Of a stretch of DNA of 25,771 bases, positions 7,631-16,261 are shown one piece after another; the first letter of the stretch is position 1, and each line of letters starts with the position of its first letter. The DNA is taken from contig JASFBJ010000008.1 of the NCBI GenBank assembly GCA_030149585.1, positions 1-25,771 of the forward strand, written 5' to 3'. The notes under the pieces were generated by a model. It was not told where the DNA came from and ran no database searches. It was given only the letters and a program-made list of their open reading frames with translations. This DNA is from Desulfobacterales bacterium. Lineage in GTDB: Bacteria > Desulfobacterota > Desulfobacteria > Desulfobacterales > JASFBJ01. The position numbers and the translations under genes are program-made.

Positions 7631-8215
7631 ATGGATTTTATTATTCCAGACAGACAACATGCCTTTGCTTTACTCAAACAGTATAATCAGAGTCAAAGTC
7701 TTATAAAACATGCGCTGGCTGTAGAAGGGGTGATGAGGTATTTTGCCAGGCAGAGGGGCCGTGATGAAGAAAAATGGGGAATAATAGGCCTGGTGCATGA
7801 CCTTGACTATGAACAGTTTCCAGATCAGCATTGCCTGAAAAGCAAGGAAATCTTAAATAATAACAGATGGCCACCGGAATATATACGGGCGGTTGTCAGC
7901 CATGGATGGGGAATCTGTTCTGAGGTAAAGCCTGAAACTGAACTTGAAAAAGTGCTTTACGCTATTGATGAATTAACCGGCTTAATAGCGACCACAGCTC
8001 TGGTTCGTCCTTCAAAAAGCTTACTGGATTTAAAGGCCGGATCAGTTAAAAAAAAGTGGAAAAATAAGCGATTTGCCGCTGGAGTAGATCGCACCATAAT
8101 TGAGCGGGGCGCTAAAATGCTGGGTTTGGAACTGACTGATTTGATAACAGATACCATTATAGGTATGCGTGAAGTTGCTGAAGAAATCGGTTTGAAAAAT
8201 TCAGGGGGTACCTGA
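7631..8215 (+). CDS. HD-domain metal-dependent phosphohydrolase-like protein
   Basis: A 194-residue protein with the HD superfamily pattern: H27 (K-H-A-L), the H56-D57 pair in G-L-V-H-D-L-D, H91 in V-V-S-H-G-W, and a later Asp (about 113) in A-I-D-E-L-T-G-L-I. This set of His/Asp ligands suggests an active metal-dependent hydrolase. The substrate cannot be told (nucleotides, or other phosphate esters). The frame is open from 7595, but the ATG at 7631 is preceded by GGAGG at 7621-7625 with ideal spacing, so it is the start. It is monocistronic, with a gap of about 100 bases to the tRNA promoter. Confidence 0.88.
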   Translation: MDFIIPDRQHAFALLKQYNQSQSLIKHALAVEGVMRYFARQRGRDEEKWGIIGLVHDLDYEQFPDQHCLKSKEILNNNRWPPEYIRAVVSHGWGICSEVKPETELEKVLYAIDELTGLIATTALVRPSKSLLDLKAGSVKKKWKNKRFAAGVDRTIIERGAKMLGLELTDLITDTIIGMREVAEEIGLKNSGGT

Positions 8216-8311
8216 CTTATTTTATAAGGTGCAACACAAATAAGCCCTGCGATTAGACAATCATGTTCAGGCTATTATAGGATATCGTATTAAAAGGTTA
8301 TTTAAAAAAGA

Positions 8312-8340
8312 TTGACAATTACCTTTTTATCAAATACAAA
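8312..8340 (+). promoter_or_regulatory. Promoter of tRNA-Gly
   Basis: TTGACA (8312-8317), a 17-base spacer and TACAAA (8335-8340) followed by T. The -35 is perfect and spacing optimal, with the predicted start about 7 bases before the tRNA. It may also feed the rimP-nusA-infB genes through the terminator at 8567. Confidence 0.75.
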
Positions 8341-8354
8341 TACCTTTTTTTAAG

Positions 8355-8430
8355 GCGGGCATAGCTCAGTTGGTAGAGTACAAGCTTCCCAAGCTTGGTG
8401 TCGCGAGTTCGAATCTCGTTGCCCGCTCCA
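8355..8430 (+). tRNA. tRNA-Gly (anticodon CCC)
   Basis: A 76-base cloverleaf with encoded CCA. The acceptor stem GCGGGCA/TGCCCGC is perfect. The D stem GCTC/GAGT has one G-U pair. The anticodon stem CAAGC/GCTTG encloses the loop TTCCCAA, giving anticodon CCC and reading GGG. The T arm GCGAG-TTCGAAT-CTCGT is standard. In E. coli the equivalent spot before rimP is held by tRNA-fMet (metY). Confidence 0.97.
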
Positions 8431-8566
8431 GTTGTAGTCCGGGTTTTCCGTATTTTGCGGATTAGTTGGGGTAGAGCTTTTGTTATTATGTTGACTTAAT
8501 TTTCATTATGGTTGCTTTATGAATAAATAATTTTTTTCAGTAACCATTAAGAGCTTTGCTTGAAGA

Positions 8567-8600
8567 AAACGGGCTGTCGCCCGTTTTTTTGTTTTTTTTT
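8567..8600 (+). terminator. Strong intrinsic terminator between tRNA-Gly and rimP
   Basis: AACGGGC (8568-8574), loop TGTC, GCCCGTT (8579-8585), then a long T tract broken by one G. It lies 137 bases after the tRNA and about 50 bases before rimP. With no clear promoter between it and rimP, it may act as an attenuator or partial terminator for the operon. The tract 8431-8566 holds no gene; a TTGACT at 8491 is a weak promoter hint. Confidence 0.85.
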
Positions 8601-8646
8601 ATAACCAAGGGCCTGAGATATTGAGCCTGGGATTTATCTAAATCCA

Positions 8647-9186
8647 TTGAAAACACGAAGAAGAAAAAAAAACAGCTTCAAGCCTTCTTGCTTTGCCAAA
8701 AAAGATTTTGGTTCAGTAAAGCTTGAAGCAGTTGTGGATAAAGTTAAACAACTGGCCGAACCAATATGTGTTGGCGAAGGACTTGAGCTGATACAGGTTA
8801 AATTTATAAATACGGCAGGGGGCATGATTTTACAAATTTATCTTGACAAACCCGGTGGAATTTTGTTGGACGACTGTATTAATATCAGTCGGCAGCTTAG
8901 TGATGTTCTGGATGTCGCCATTGACCTCAAATGTGCTTATCGACTTGAGGTCTCTTCACCTGGGCCTGATAGACCGTTGACCCAGTTGAACGATTTTCAT
9001 CGTTTTGAGGGGCATCAGGTTCAAATCAAGCTGAAAACAGCGGTTAATGGACGCAAAAATTTTAAAGGCCTTCTTATGGGAAAAGCCGAAAATAAAATTC
9101 AGATATTGGCAGATCAAAATAAAATTGCCTTTAATTATCATGAAATTGCCGGCGCACGGCTTATAAATTATAACGGAGAAAATTAA
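8647..9186 (+). CDS. rimP: Ribosome maturation factor RimP
   Basis: Assists late 30S subunit assembly. It has 179 residues from a TTG start, longer than the usual 150 or so because of a Lys/Arg-rich N-terminal extension of about 30 residues. The core is clear: L-A-E-P-I-C, G-L-E-L-I-Q-V-K-F, LQIYLDKPGGILLDDC, ISRQLSDVLD, YRLEVSSPGPDRPL, and the C-terminal A-R-L-I. No ATG occurs before the core; a GTG inside the extension is an alternative start. The ribosome binding site at 8647 is poor, so the start is uncertain. Its stop overlaps the nusA start (TAATG), indicating coupling. Confidence 0.93.
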   Translation: MKTRRRKKNSFKPSCFAKKDFGSVKLEAVVDKVKQLAEPICVGEGLELIQVKFINTAGGMILQIYLDKPGGILLDDCINISRQLSDVLDVAIDLKCAYRLEVSSPGPDRPLTQLNDFHRFEGHQVQIKLKTAVNGRKNFKGLLMGKAENKIQILADQNKIAFNYHEIAGARLINYNGEN

Positions 9187-10751
9187 TGCTTTTAACAGAG
9201 ATTCAACGCGTTATTGAGCAGGTAAGTCGCGATAAAGGAATTGAACGGGAAATTTTGATAAAAGCCCTTGAAGAAGCTGTAGGATCTGCGGTAAGAAAAA
9301 AATTCGGCAGCAATATGGACGTCGAGATTGAATATAATCAAGAACTTGGTGAATTTGAAATTTTTCAGTTTAAAGAAGTGGTAGAAGAACTTGTTAATCC
9401 AGGCTTTGAAATTATTTTATCCGAAGGCCAGAAACTGGATCCAGGTTGTGAAATAGGCGATAGTCTGGGCGTAAAATTGGAAGTGGCCAGCTTTGGCAGA
9501 ATTGCAGCCCAATCAGCTAAACAGGTGATTATTCAAAAATTAAAAGATGCTGAACGAAATGCTGTTTATATTGATTTTAAGGATCGAAAAGGAGAGGTTT
9601 TAAATGGTATTGTGCAGCGAATTGACAGGGGCAATATTATTGTTAATCTGGGGAATACTGAAGGGATACTCAGACCTAAAGATCAGATTCCAAGAGAGCT
9701 CAATCGGCGGGGAGATCGGATCAGATCTTTAATTAAGGATGTGCTTCAGGACACCCGTGGGCCCCAGATAATTCTTTCAAGAACTGACCCTGATTTTTTG
9801 ATTAAGTTGTTTAAAGTAGAGGTGCCTGAAATTGGTGAGGGCATTGTGGAAATTAAGGGCGCTGCCAGAGAACCCGGCAGTCGAGCCAAATTTGCCGTAG
9901 CCTCCAATGATTCTGATATTGATCCGGTTGGAGCCTGTGTAGGCATGAAGGGAAGCCGTGTTCAAAATGTAGTTCAGGAGCTCAAAGGAGAAAAAATCGA
10001 TATTATTTCCTGGCATGTTGATCCAGCAAAATATGTTTGTAATGCACTGTCCCCAGCGGAAATATCGCGTGTTATAATTGATGAGGAAAACCGTTCGATG
10101 GAAGTAATCGTGCCGGATGAATTTCTTTCTGTGGCCATAGGTAAACGCGGACAAAATGTCAGGCTCGCATCTAAATTAACCGGGTGGCGTCTTGATGTGA
10201 TTAGTGAAACCAATTATAGCGAGGCAATGCAGGATAGTTATGATTCTCTGATGCAATTAGAGGGCGTTGGGATCAGTATGGCTGATACTCTTTATGAAAA
10301 AGGCTTTTATTCTGCTGAAATCCTTGCTGAAGCAGCTATTGATGATCTTATCCAGGTCAGGGGGATTGGTGAAGAAAAGGCGAACCAGTTGATTGACAAT
10401 GCACAAAAATACTTATTAGAGATTAAAAATGCTCAACAAAAAGAACCTGCCCTGACTGATACTGAATCAACTGACGAGATATCAGACATGGAAAATGTTA
10501 GAGATTCCGTTGCAGAGCCCCAGCCTGATGATGTAGATATTGCTGATACTGAGGCTGAAGATGCTGAAGATGTAGTTGCTGAGAATACTGAGGCTGAGGC
10601 TGAAGATGCTGAAGATGTAGTTGCTGAGAATACTGAGGCGAAAGATGATGACGTTGCTGCTGATGGGAAGGACGCTACAATCCAAAGACCGGCTGATTCA
10701 GACAACGGAAATAATGGTGATCCAAAAATCACTGAGACAATAATTAAATAA
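9186..10751 (+). CDS. nusA: Transcription termination/antitermination factor NusA
   Basis: Binds RNA polymerase and nascent RNA to control pausing, termination and antitermination. 521 residues. Seen in order: N-terminal polymerase-binding domain (1-130); S1 domain (about 135-200); VEVPEIGEGIVEIKGAAREP leading into KH1 (G-M-K-G-S-R) and KH2 (G-K-R-G-Q-N); a helix-hairpin-helix segment (L-E-G-V-G and V-R-G-I-G at about 355-410); then a highly acidic tail of about 100 residues. The tail holds a near-perfect duplication of 15 residues (EAEDAEDVVAENTEA) from a 45-bp tandem repeat. It starts one base inside the rimP stop. Confidence 0.98.
   Translation: MLLTEIQRVIEQVSRDKGIEREILIKALEEAVGSAVRKKFGSNMDVEIEYNQELGEFEIFQFKEVVEELVNPGFEIILSEGQKLDPGCEIGDSLGVKLEVASFGRIAAQSAKQVIIQKLKDAERNAVYIDFKDRKGEVLNGIVQRIDRGNIIVNLGNTEGILRPKDQIPRELNRRGDRIRSLIKDVLQDTRGPQIILSRTDPDFLIKLFKVEVPEIGEGIVEIKGAAREPGSRAKFAVASNDSDIDPVGACVGMKGSRVQNVVQELKGEKIDIISWHVDPAKYVCNALSPAEISRVIIDEENRSMEVIVPDEFLSVAIGKRGQNVRLASKLTGWRLDVISETNYSEAMQDSYDSLMQLEGVGISMADTLYEKGFYSAEILAEAAIDDLIQVRGIGEEKANQLIDNAQKYLLEIKNAQQKEPALTDTESTDEISDMENVRDSVAEPQPDDVDIADTEAEDAEDVVAENTEAEAEDAEDVVAENTEAKDDDVAADGKDATIQRPADSDNGNNGDPKITETIIK
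10551..10640 (+). repeat. 45-bp in-frame tandem repeat in the nusA tail
   Basis: Two adjacent 45-base copies, 10551-10595 and 10596-10640, differ at only one base (the last). Each encodes E-A-E-D-A-E-D-V-V-A-E-N-T-E-A. A multiple of three, so copy-number changes would keep the frame. Confidence 0.95.
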
Positions 10752-10833
10752 TTTATAGTGCTCGAACCGAAATTATCAGTTTTTTTGTTCAGACACGGTA
10801 TAAAAATTTTCAGATTGAATTTAGGGGGGATTG

Positions 10834-13617
10834 ATGTCCAAAATCAGAATCTATGAACTCGCCAAGAAGCTTAATATGACAAATAAAGAGCTCCTTGAAA
10901 AAATAAAGGAGATGGATATTTCTGTCACCAGCCATATGAGTTCTCTGGATGAAGATTTCGTTGCCCGGATTAAGGCCTTTTTGGGCGGTGACAAACCTGC
11001 CAAAATGGAAGAAAAACGGATAAAATCGACAGTTATCCGTCGCCGGAAAAAAGTTATCAAAAAGCCTGTAATAGAAAAAGACAAAGCAGATGAAAATAAA
11101 ATATCGGCTGAAACAAAAGAAAAAGACATAGTTGAAACAAAAGACGCAAAAAGTCCGGGCCCTGACGAAATAAAATTAGACAAAATAAAACCAGCCAAAA
11201 TAAAACCAAAAAAAACAGCGGAACCTGCTGCGACCATTATAAAACCCGCAAAGACAAAAGAGAAAAAAAAGGCTGTTGAACCGGCTGCTCCAAAACCGGA
11301 TGACCAAAAGCCGACTAAAACAAAACCAGATGATTTAAAGATAGATGATTCAAAGATAGCTGAAACAAAAAAGGCTGAAATAAAAACAGCAATTAGTGAA
11401 AAAATTGATGATTCCAAACCAATCAAGGCTTTAAAAAAATCAAAACCCATAACCAAAGCCCACAAAACCAGGAGAGAGACTCCGGCAAAGATAATCAAAC
11501 TTGCAAAGCCTTTAGTCCAAAAGGCTAAAAAAACCCTTGCCGCTGTTAAACATAAGCGACCACGCACGCCTTTTTCTAAAGAGCCGAAAAAAACTGATAA
11601 AAAAGATGCTCTTTCAAAAGAAAAATACGATAAAATAGAACCATCTACCCCTGTAAAAAAGAAAAAAGTCAATCGTGCCAGACCAGGAGAACCAGGTCAG
11701 GATAAGGCTTTTTTCAATAAGAAAATTTCTTTTCGTAAACGGGAAGTAGTTGAAGGCAACGCGCTTTATTCAAAAAAACGCAAAACCCGGAAAGGTAAAA
11801 AAGGCGCTAAAACCAAATCCTTTGGAAAAGTTCAAAAAACTCAAATTACAACGGCTAAGGCTATTAAGCGGCGAATCAAAATCGAAGACGTTATTGTGCT
11901 GGCTGATCTTGCCAAGCGCATGGGCATAAAGGCAAATGAGATGATTGCCAAGCTGATGGGCCTTGGCGTTATGGTAACGGTTAATCAAACCATTGATTTT
12001 GATACTGCTTTATTAGTTGCCGCTGAATTTGATTATGAACTGGAAAAAGCTAGTACGGTTGAAGAATTAATTGTCAAAACACAGGATGAGGATTCCTCTA
12101 ATCTGATGGAGCGGCCACCGGTAGTCACTATTATGGGACATGTGGACCATGGGAAAACTTCTCTTTTGGATGTGATTCGAAAAACCAGAGTTACTGAATC
12201 AGAAGCCGGAGGTATTACTCAGCATATTGGCGCTTATCAGGTAAAAACAAAAAAAGGTGACATTGTATTTTTAGATACTCCCGGGCATGAGGCTTTTTCA
12301 GCTATGCGGTCAAGGGGAGCAAAAATAACCGACATCGTAATTCTGGTTGTGGCTGCAGATGATGGGGTTATGCCCCAGACAATTGAAGCCGTAAACCATT
12401 CCAAGGCCTCTGGTGTGCCTATTATTGTAGCGGTAAATAAAATTGACAAGGATAATGCCGACCCTGACCGGGTTTTACGTGAGCTTTCCGAAATTGGATT
12501 GACGTCTGAAGAGTGGGGCGGGGATACTATTATTGTTAAGGTTTCAGCAAAAAAAAATCAGGGTATAAATCAACTTTTAGAAATGATTCTCCTGCAAACC
12601 GAAATGCTGGAACTTAAAGCTAATCCAGATAAACTTGCGGTCGGCAGGGTAGTAGAGGCCAAACTGGATTTCGGGCGAGGACCGCTTGCTACTGTCCTGA
12701 TCGAAGAGGGAACTTTAAAAGTCGGAGATCCTGTTGTTTGCGGTATCCATTATGGAAAGATCCGGGCATTATTAAACGATAGTGGTAAGCAAGTCACCAA
12801 AGCCGGGCCTTCAATGCCGGTTGAAATTATCGGGCTTTCCGGAGTGCCGGCTGCCGGAGATGAATTAGTTGCCGTAGATGATGAGAAAAATGCTAAACAG
12901 GTAAGTGCTCACCGAAGTCAGAAATTTCGCGCTCAGGAACTTGCCAAAACAAGCCGGCTTAGTCTTGAGGGACTGTTTGAAAGAATGCAGGAAGGCGAAG
13001 TTCAGGATCTAAATATAATTATAAAGGCTGATGTGGATGGATCAATTGAAGCTCTAAAGGATTCATTGGTCAAACTTTCCAATAATGAAGTGGAAATTAA
13101 CGTGGTTCATTCCGCCACCGGAACGATTACTGACTCTGTTATATCGCTGGCTGCTGTTTCAACCGCCATAATTATCGGATTTAATGTGCGCCCCAACATT
13201 AACGTTCAGGAACTCGCAAAAGAAGAAAATATTGATATACGCTTTCATAATATCATCTATAACGTGATTGATGAGATGAAAGGGGCCATTGTTGGAATGA
13301 TGAAATCGACCTATGAAGAACGCGTTCTGGGCCGTGCTGAAGTGCGACAGGTTTTTCATGTTCCAAAAATAGGAACGATTGCCGGTTCTTATGTGATGGA
13401 TGGAAAAATTGTTAGAAATAATCGCCTGCGCCTTTTAAGAGACGGAGTTGTTGTTTATGATGGAAAAAATAACTCATTACGGCGATTTAAAGATGATGTC
13501 AAAGAAGTGCAAAGTGGCTATGAATGCGGCATTGGAATAGAAAATTTTAATGACATCAAGGTAGGAGATGAGCTTGAGTGCTATTGTCTGGATGAGATTA
13601 AGCCTGAATTAAAATAA
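10834..13617 (+). CDS. infB: Translation initiation factor IF-2
   Basis: A GTPase that places initiator tRNA on the 30S subunit. 927 residues. Seen: an IF2_N domain (about 1-52; RIYELAKKLNMTNKELLEKI); a disordered Lys/Pro/Ala-rich linker of nearly 300 residues; a second IF2_N-like domain (about 350-405); the G domain with G-H-V-D-H-G-K-T (435-442), GGITQHIGAY, D-T-P-G-H-E-A-F, N-K-I-D and S-A-K; then domains II-IV ending in GIGIENFNDIKVGDELECY. The ATG at 10834 is chosen over the TTG at 10831 because AGGGGGGA (10823-10830) sits just upstream. It is 82 bases after nusA and probably co-transcribed. Confidence 0.98.
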   Translation: MSKIRIYELAKKLNMTNKELLEKIKEMDISVTSHMSSLDEDFVARIKAFLGGDKPAKMEEKRIKSTVIRRRKKVIKKPVIEKDKADENKISAETKEKDIVETKDAKSPGPDEIKLDKIKPAKIKPKKTAEPAATIIKPAKTKEKKKAVEPAAPKPDDQKPTKTKPDDLKIDDSKIAETKKAEIKTAISEKIDDSKPIKALKKSKPITKAHKTRRETPAKIIKLAKPLVQKAKKTLAAVKHKRPRTPFSKEPKKTDKKDALSKEKYDKIEPSTPVKKKKVNRARPGEPGQDKAFFNKKISFRKREVVEGNALYSKKRKTRKGKKGAKTKSFGKVQKTQITTAKAIKRRIKIEDVIVLADLAKRMGIKANEMIAKLMGLGVMVTVNQTIDFDTALLVAAEFDYELEKASTVEELIVKTQDEDSSNLMERPPVVTIMGHVDHGKTSLLDVIRKTRVTESEAGGITQHIGAYQVKTKKGDIVFLDTPGHEAFSAMRSRGAKITDIVILVVAADDGVMPQTIEAVNHSKASGVPIIVAVNKIDKDNADPDRVLRELSEIGLTSEEWGGDTIIVKVSAKKNQGINQLLEMILLQTEMLELKANPDKLAVGRVVEAKLDFGRGPLATVLIEEGTLKVGDPVVCGIHYGKIRALLNDSGKQVTKAGPSMPVEIIGLSGVPAAGDELVAVDDEKNAKQVSAHRSQKFRAQELAKTSRLSLEGLFERMQEGEVQDLNIIIKADVDGSIEALKDSLVKLSNNEVEINVVHSATGTITDSVISLAAVSTAIIIGFNVRPNINVQELAKEENIDIRFHNIIYNVIDEMKGAIVGMMKSTYEERVLGRAEVRQVFHVPKIGTIAGSYVMDGKIVRNNRLRLLRDGVVVYDGKNNSLRRFKDDVKEVQSGYECGIGIENFNDIKVGDELECYCLDEIKPELK

Positions 13618-13658
13618 AATATAGTCCAAAGGGCTAAAATGCCCGATTATTGATAAAA

Positions 13659-13946
13659 ATGGTTATTGGTGTGGGAAAAATTACATGGCGCTTACATGAT
13701 TGTCGCTCTTTGAAAGCAAAAAGGGTAATCGTAAAAGCCATAATCAGCCGATTGAGAAATAAGTTTAATATTGCTGCAGCCGAAGTTGCGGCCAATGATA
13801 TTCACCAAAAAGCTCTGATCGGTTTTGTCATTGTGGGAAATGATCCAAAGCTGGTTAATTCCAGAATGGATAAAATTTTAAACTTTGTTGATAGCCTGGG
13901 GCTGGCGGAAATGCTGGACTCAGACATGGAAATTATAAATTTATAA
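13659..13946 (+). CDS. ylxP: YlxP-like DUF503 protein
   Basis: A 95-residue member of the DUF503/YlxP family, often found between infB and rbfA and linked to ribosome assembly or translation, with no settled biochemical role. Seen: the start M-V-I-G-V-G, then S-L-K-A-K-R-V-I-V-K, FNIAAAEVAANDIHQKALIG, G-N-D-P-K-L-V-N-S. The ATG at 13659 gives the canonical M-V-I-G start; a TTG three codons earlier is less likely. The stop directly abuts the rbfA ATG. Confidence 0.9.
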   Translation: MVIGVGKITWRLHDCRSLKAKRVIVKAIISRLRNKFNIAAAEVAANDIHQKALIGFVIVGNDPKLVNSRMDKILNFVDSLGLAEMLDSDMEIINL

Positions 13947-14312
13947 ATGAAACCCTATTCAAGAGCAGATAGAGTCGGTGGGCTGATTCAGGAAATCCTT
14001 TCAGACATCTTGCATAAAGAGGTTAGTGACCCCCGTTTAGAGATGGCTACAATTTCCGGGGTAGAAATGTCGCGTGATTTGAGAATTGCCAAGATCTATT
14101 TTGCTGTCCCCAAAGGGGAAAAATCACATAAAGATGCAGCAACAGGGTTTAAAAGCGCTAAAGGATACCTGAAAAAAATTCTAGCCAAAGAGCTTGGTTT
14201 GCGCTATATGCCGGATCTCAGATTCTTTTATGATGAATCTTTTGATTATGGGTCTCATATTGATAGTGTATTGAAATCAATAAGTAATAATAATGGAACA
14301 AATCGTTCGTAA
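13947..14312 (+). CDS. rbfA: 30S ribosome-binding factor RbfA
   Basis: Acts in late 30S maturation near the 16S 5' end. 121 residues, normal length. Seen: SRADRVGGLIQEILSDIL, D-P-R-L, MSRDLRIAKIYFAV, and the C-terminal L-G-L-R-Y-M-P-D-L-R-F-F-Y-D-E-S-F-D-Y-G. The start abuts the ylxP stop, and the last 20 bases overlap nrnA, indicating translational coupling. Confidence 0.97.
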   Translation: MKPYSRADRVGGLIQEILSDILHKEVSDPRLEMATISGVEMSRDLRIAKIYFAVPKGEKSHKDAATGFKSAKGYLKKILAKELGLRYMPDLRFFYDESFDYGSHIDSVLKSISNNNGTNRS

Positions 14313-15315
14313 TATTTGGAACAGTCACCAGATACTGCTTGCGTCCCATGAAAATCCAGATGGCGATGCTATTGGTGCCTTGCTGGCCTTAGGGTTATTT
14401 CTCGAATCAATTGGGAAAAAAATTATAATGTATAATGCCAGCCCAATTCCGGCAGTATATAATTTTTTGCCTTGTGTGGATACTATTACCAGCAAGCTTA
14501 ACTCAGTGAAGCCTTATGATGCGGCTATCATTCTGGATTGCGGCAATATAGACAGGGTGGGTGAGATGGCTGATAAAATAAGCCGGATACCGGTTATTAT
14601 CAATATTGACCATCATATTACCAACACCTTATTTGGCACCTGTCATCTGGTAGATCCGGAAGCATGTGCCTCAGCGGCTCTTGTTTTTCATCTTATTAAT
14701 GAAATGGGGGGCAAAATTTCCAAAGATATTGCCACATGTATTTATACTGGAATTTTGACCGATACCGGCTCTTTCCGGTTTTCCAACACAAAAAAAAGAA
14801 CCTTCAGTATCTGTGAAGATCTTATGAGCTGCGGTGTGGAACCTTTTGAGGTTGCCCGGCATGTTTATGGAACTTATTCTCTGGGACGGATAAAATTGCT
14901 TAATATGGCATTGGAATCAATTGAAATATCCCCAAATGGCAAGTTATCTTTTATGACCTTAACCCAAAAGATGTTAAAGGAGACTGGTACACATCCTGAA
15001 GATGCTGACGGTGTTATCAACTATGCAAGAAGAATTGAAGATATAAAAATAGCGGTTCTGATTCAGGAGCTTGAAGATAATCATCCAGCCACGTATTCTA
15101 ATGGCTCGTGTTCAACAGGTTCGTGTTCAGATGACAAGTACCACGTCAGTCTGCGCTCCAATGGAAAAATTGATGTGGCTAAAATAGCTATGGCTTTTGG
15201 CGGCGGCGGACATATCAACGCATCTGGATTTACCACAAAAGCCGGACTTGGCGAACTGAAAAATATGATTACTGAAATGGCTGATAAAAATTCTGAGTTA
15301 TGCATAGCCAATTAA
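14293..15315 (+). CDS. nrnA: DHH-family nanoRNase/pAp phosphatase (NrnA-like)
   Basis: Degrades short RNA oligonucleotides and may remove the 3' phosphate of pAp. 340 residues. Seen: the DHH domain with ASHENPDGDAIGA, I-L-D-C-G-N-I-D-R, N-I-D-H-H-I-T-N and G-I-L-T-D-T-G-S-F-R-F-S-N, then the DHHA1 domain with G-G-G-G-H-I-N-A-S-G-F. All metal-binding DHH motifs are intact. Oddity: about residues 270-284 form a Ser/Gly/Cys-rich insertion (NGSCSTGSCSDD) just before the conserved V-S-L-R-S, encoded by a short repeated TCGTGTTCA. It overlaps rbfA by 20 bases and truB by 16. Confidence 0.93.
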   Translation: MEQIVRNIWNSHQILLASHENPDGDAIGALLALGLFLESIGKKIIMYNASPIPAVYNFLPCVDTITSKLNSVKPYDAAIILDCGNIDRVGEMADKISRIPVIINIDHHITNTLFGTCHLVDPEACASAALVFHLINEMGGKISKDIATCIYTGILTDTGSFRFSNTKKRTFSICEDLMSCGVEPFEVARHVYGTYSLGRIKLLNMALESIEISPNGKLSFMTLTQKMLKETGTHPEDADGVINYARRIEDIKIAVLIQELEDNHPATYSNGSCSTGSCSDDKYHVSLRSNGKIDVAKIAMAFGGGGHINASGFTTKAGLGELKNMITEMADKNSELCIAN

Positions 15316-16208
15316 GTGGATTTCTGGTTTTTGATAAACCCGCGGGTATTTCATCCGCCAAACTAGTGGCCATAGTAAAAAAAACACTGGGTATTGCCAA
15401 AATCGGTCATACTGGAACATTGGATCCTTTTGCCACTGGGGTTATGATATGCTGTATTAATCAGGCCACACGGCTTGCCGGCTTTTTCCTTTACGGCACT
15501 AAAACTTATGAGGCTGTCTTATACCTGGGAGTAGAAACCAATACACAGGATTTAACCGGTGAAATAATCGCGACCCATAAAACAGCGTTCCCCTCTTTAA
15601 ATTCTATACAGGAAATATTTCAGCAATTTAAAGGGCGAATATTACAGAAACCACCTGTTTTTTCGGCTTTAAAACATAAGGGAACGCCACTTTATAAGCT
15701 GGCAAGGCAAGGCCGACCAGTAGAAAAACCAGCACGCACAGTTGAAATATCTCAAATAGATATCATTGATATAAACCTGCCGGAGATTCGATTTCAAGTA
15801 TCTTGTTCATCTGGAACATATATACGGACACTTGGTGCTGATATAGGAAAGGCCATTGGCTGCGGGGGGCATCTGGTAAAGTTAAAAAGAGTTGAATCCG
15901 GCTGTTTTTCGCTTAACCAGGCAATTTCTTTACAAGATATGCAGGATATGCCAGGAAATATTATATTAAAAAACCATTTGATAAAAATGACCGAGGCATT
16001 GCCGCACCTTGCCACATATCGTGCCGATAAAAAAGAGGTTGAAAATATAAAATACGGCCGCAAGATTGAATCGTTTCTAAAGATAAGTCGTCCGGTCGGG
16101 ATTGAACATTTTATCAAGATTGTTGATAACCAAAATGACTTGATGGCCATTTTAGAATATAAAAAAGATATTAATCAGTATAATTATTGTTGTGTTTTAG
16201 CAAAATAA
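15300..16208 (+). CDS. truB: tRNA pseudouridine(55) synthase TruB
   Basis: Makes pseudouridine 55 in the T loop of tRNAs. 302 residues. Seen: F-L-V-F-D-K-P-A-G-I-S-S, the catalytic motif GHTGTLDPFATGVM with Asp42, T-K-T-Y-E-A, QKPPVFSALKHKGTPLYKLAR, and C-S-S-G-T-Y-I-R-T-L-G-A-D-I-G. A C-terminal PUA-like segment follows. The ATG at 15300 overlaps nrnA; there is no better start downstream. Confidence 0.97.
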   Translation: MHSQLSGFLVFDKPAGISSAKLVAIVKKTLGIAKIGHTGTLDPFATGVMICCINQATRLAGFFLYGTKTYEAVLYLGVETNTQDLTGEIIATHKTAFPSLNSIQEIFQQFKGRILQKPPVFSALKHKGTPLYKLARQGRPVEKPARTVEISQIDIIDINLPEIRFQVSCSSGTYIRTLGADIGKAIGCGGHLVKLKRVESGCFSLNQAISLQDMQDMPGNIILKNHLIKMTEALPHLATYRADKKEVENIKYGRKIESFLKISRPVGIEHFIKIVDNQNDLMAILEYKKDINQYNYCCVLAK

Positions 16209-16261
16209 ATAGCAATTAAAGGGATTGCATAAAAATAATAATCAAAGGAGACTGAAACAAA

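Noticed and set aside
9777..10154. 125-residue minus-strand ORF inside nusA
   Set aside because: Lies opposite the conserved KH region; a shadow frame.
10433..10732. 99-residue minus-strand Ser/Ala-rich repeat ORF opposite the nusA tail
   Set aside because: Antisense shadow of the acidic 45-bp repeat; no ribosome binding site and no independent features.
10851..11672. 273-residue minus-strand ORF opposite infB
   Set aside because: It is the antisense image of the AAA/GAA-rich IF-2 linker, giving a Phe/Ser-rich translation with no family features; infB on the plus strand is certain.
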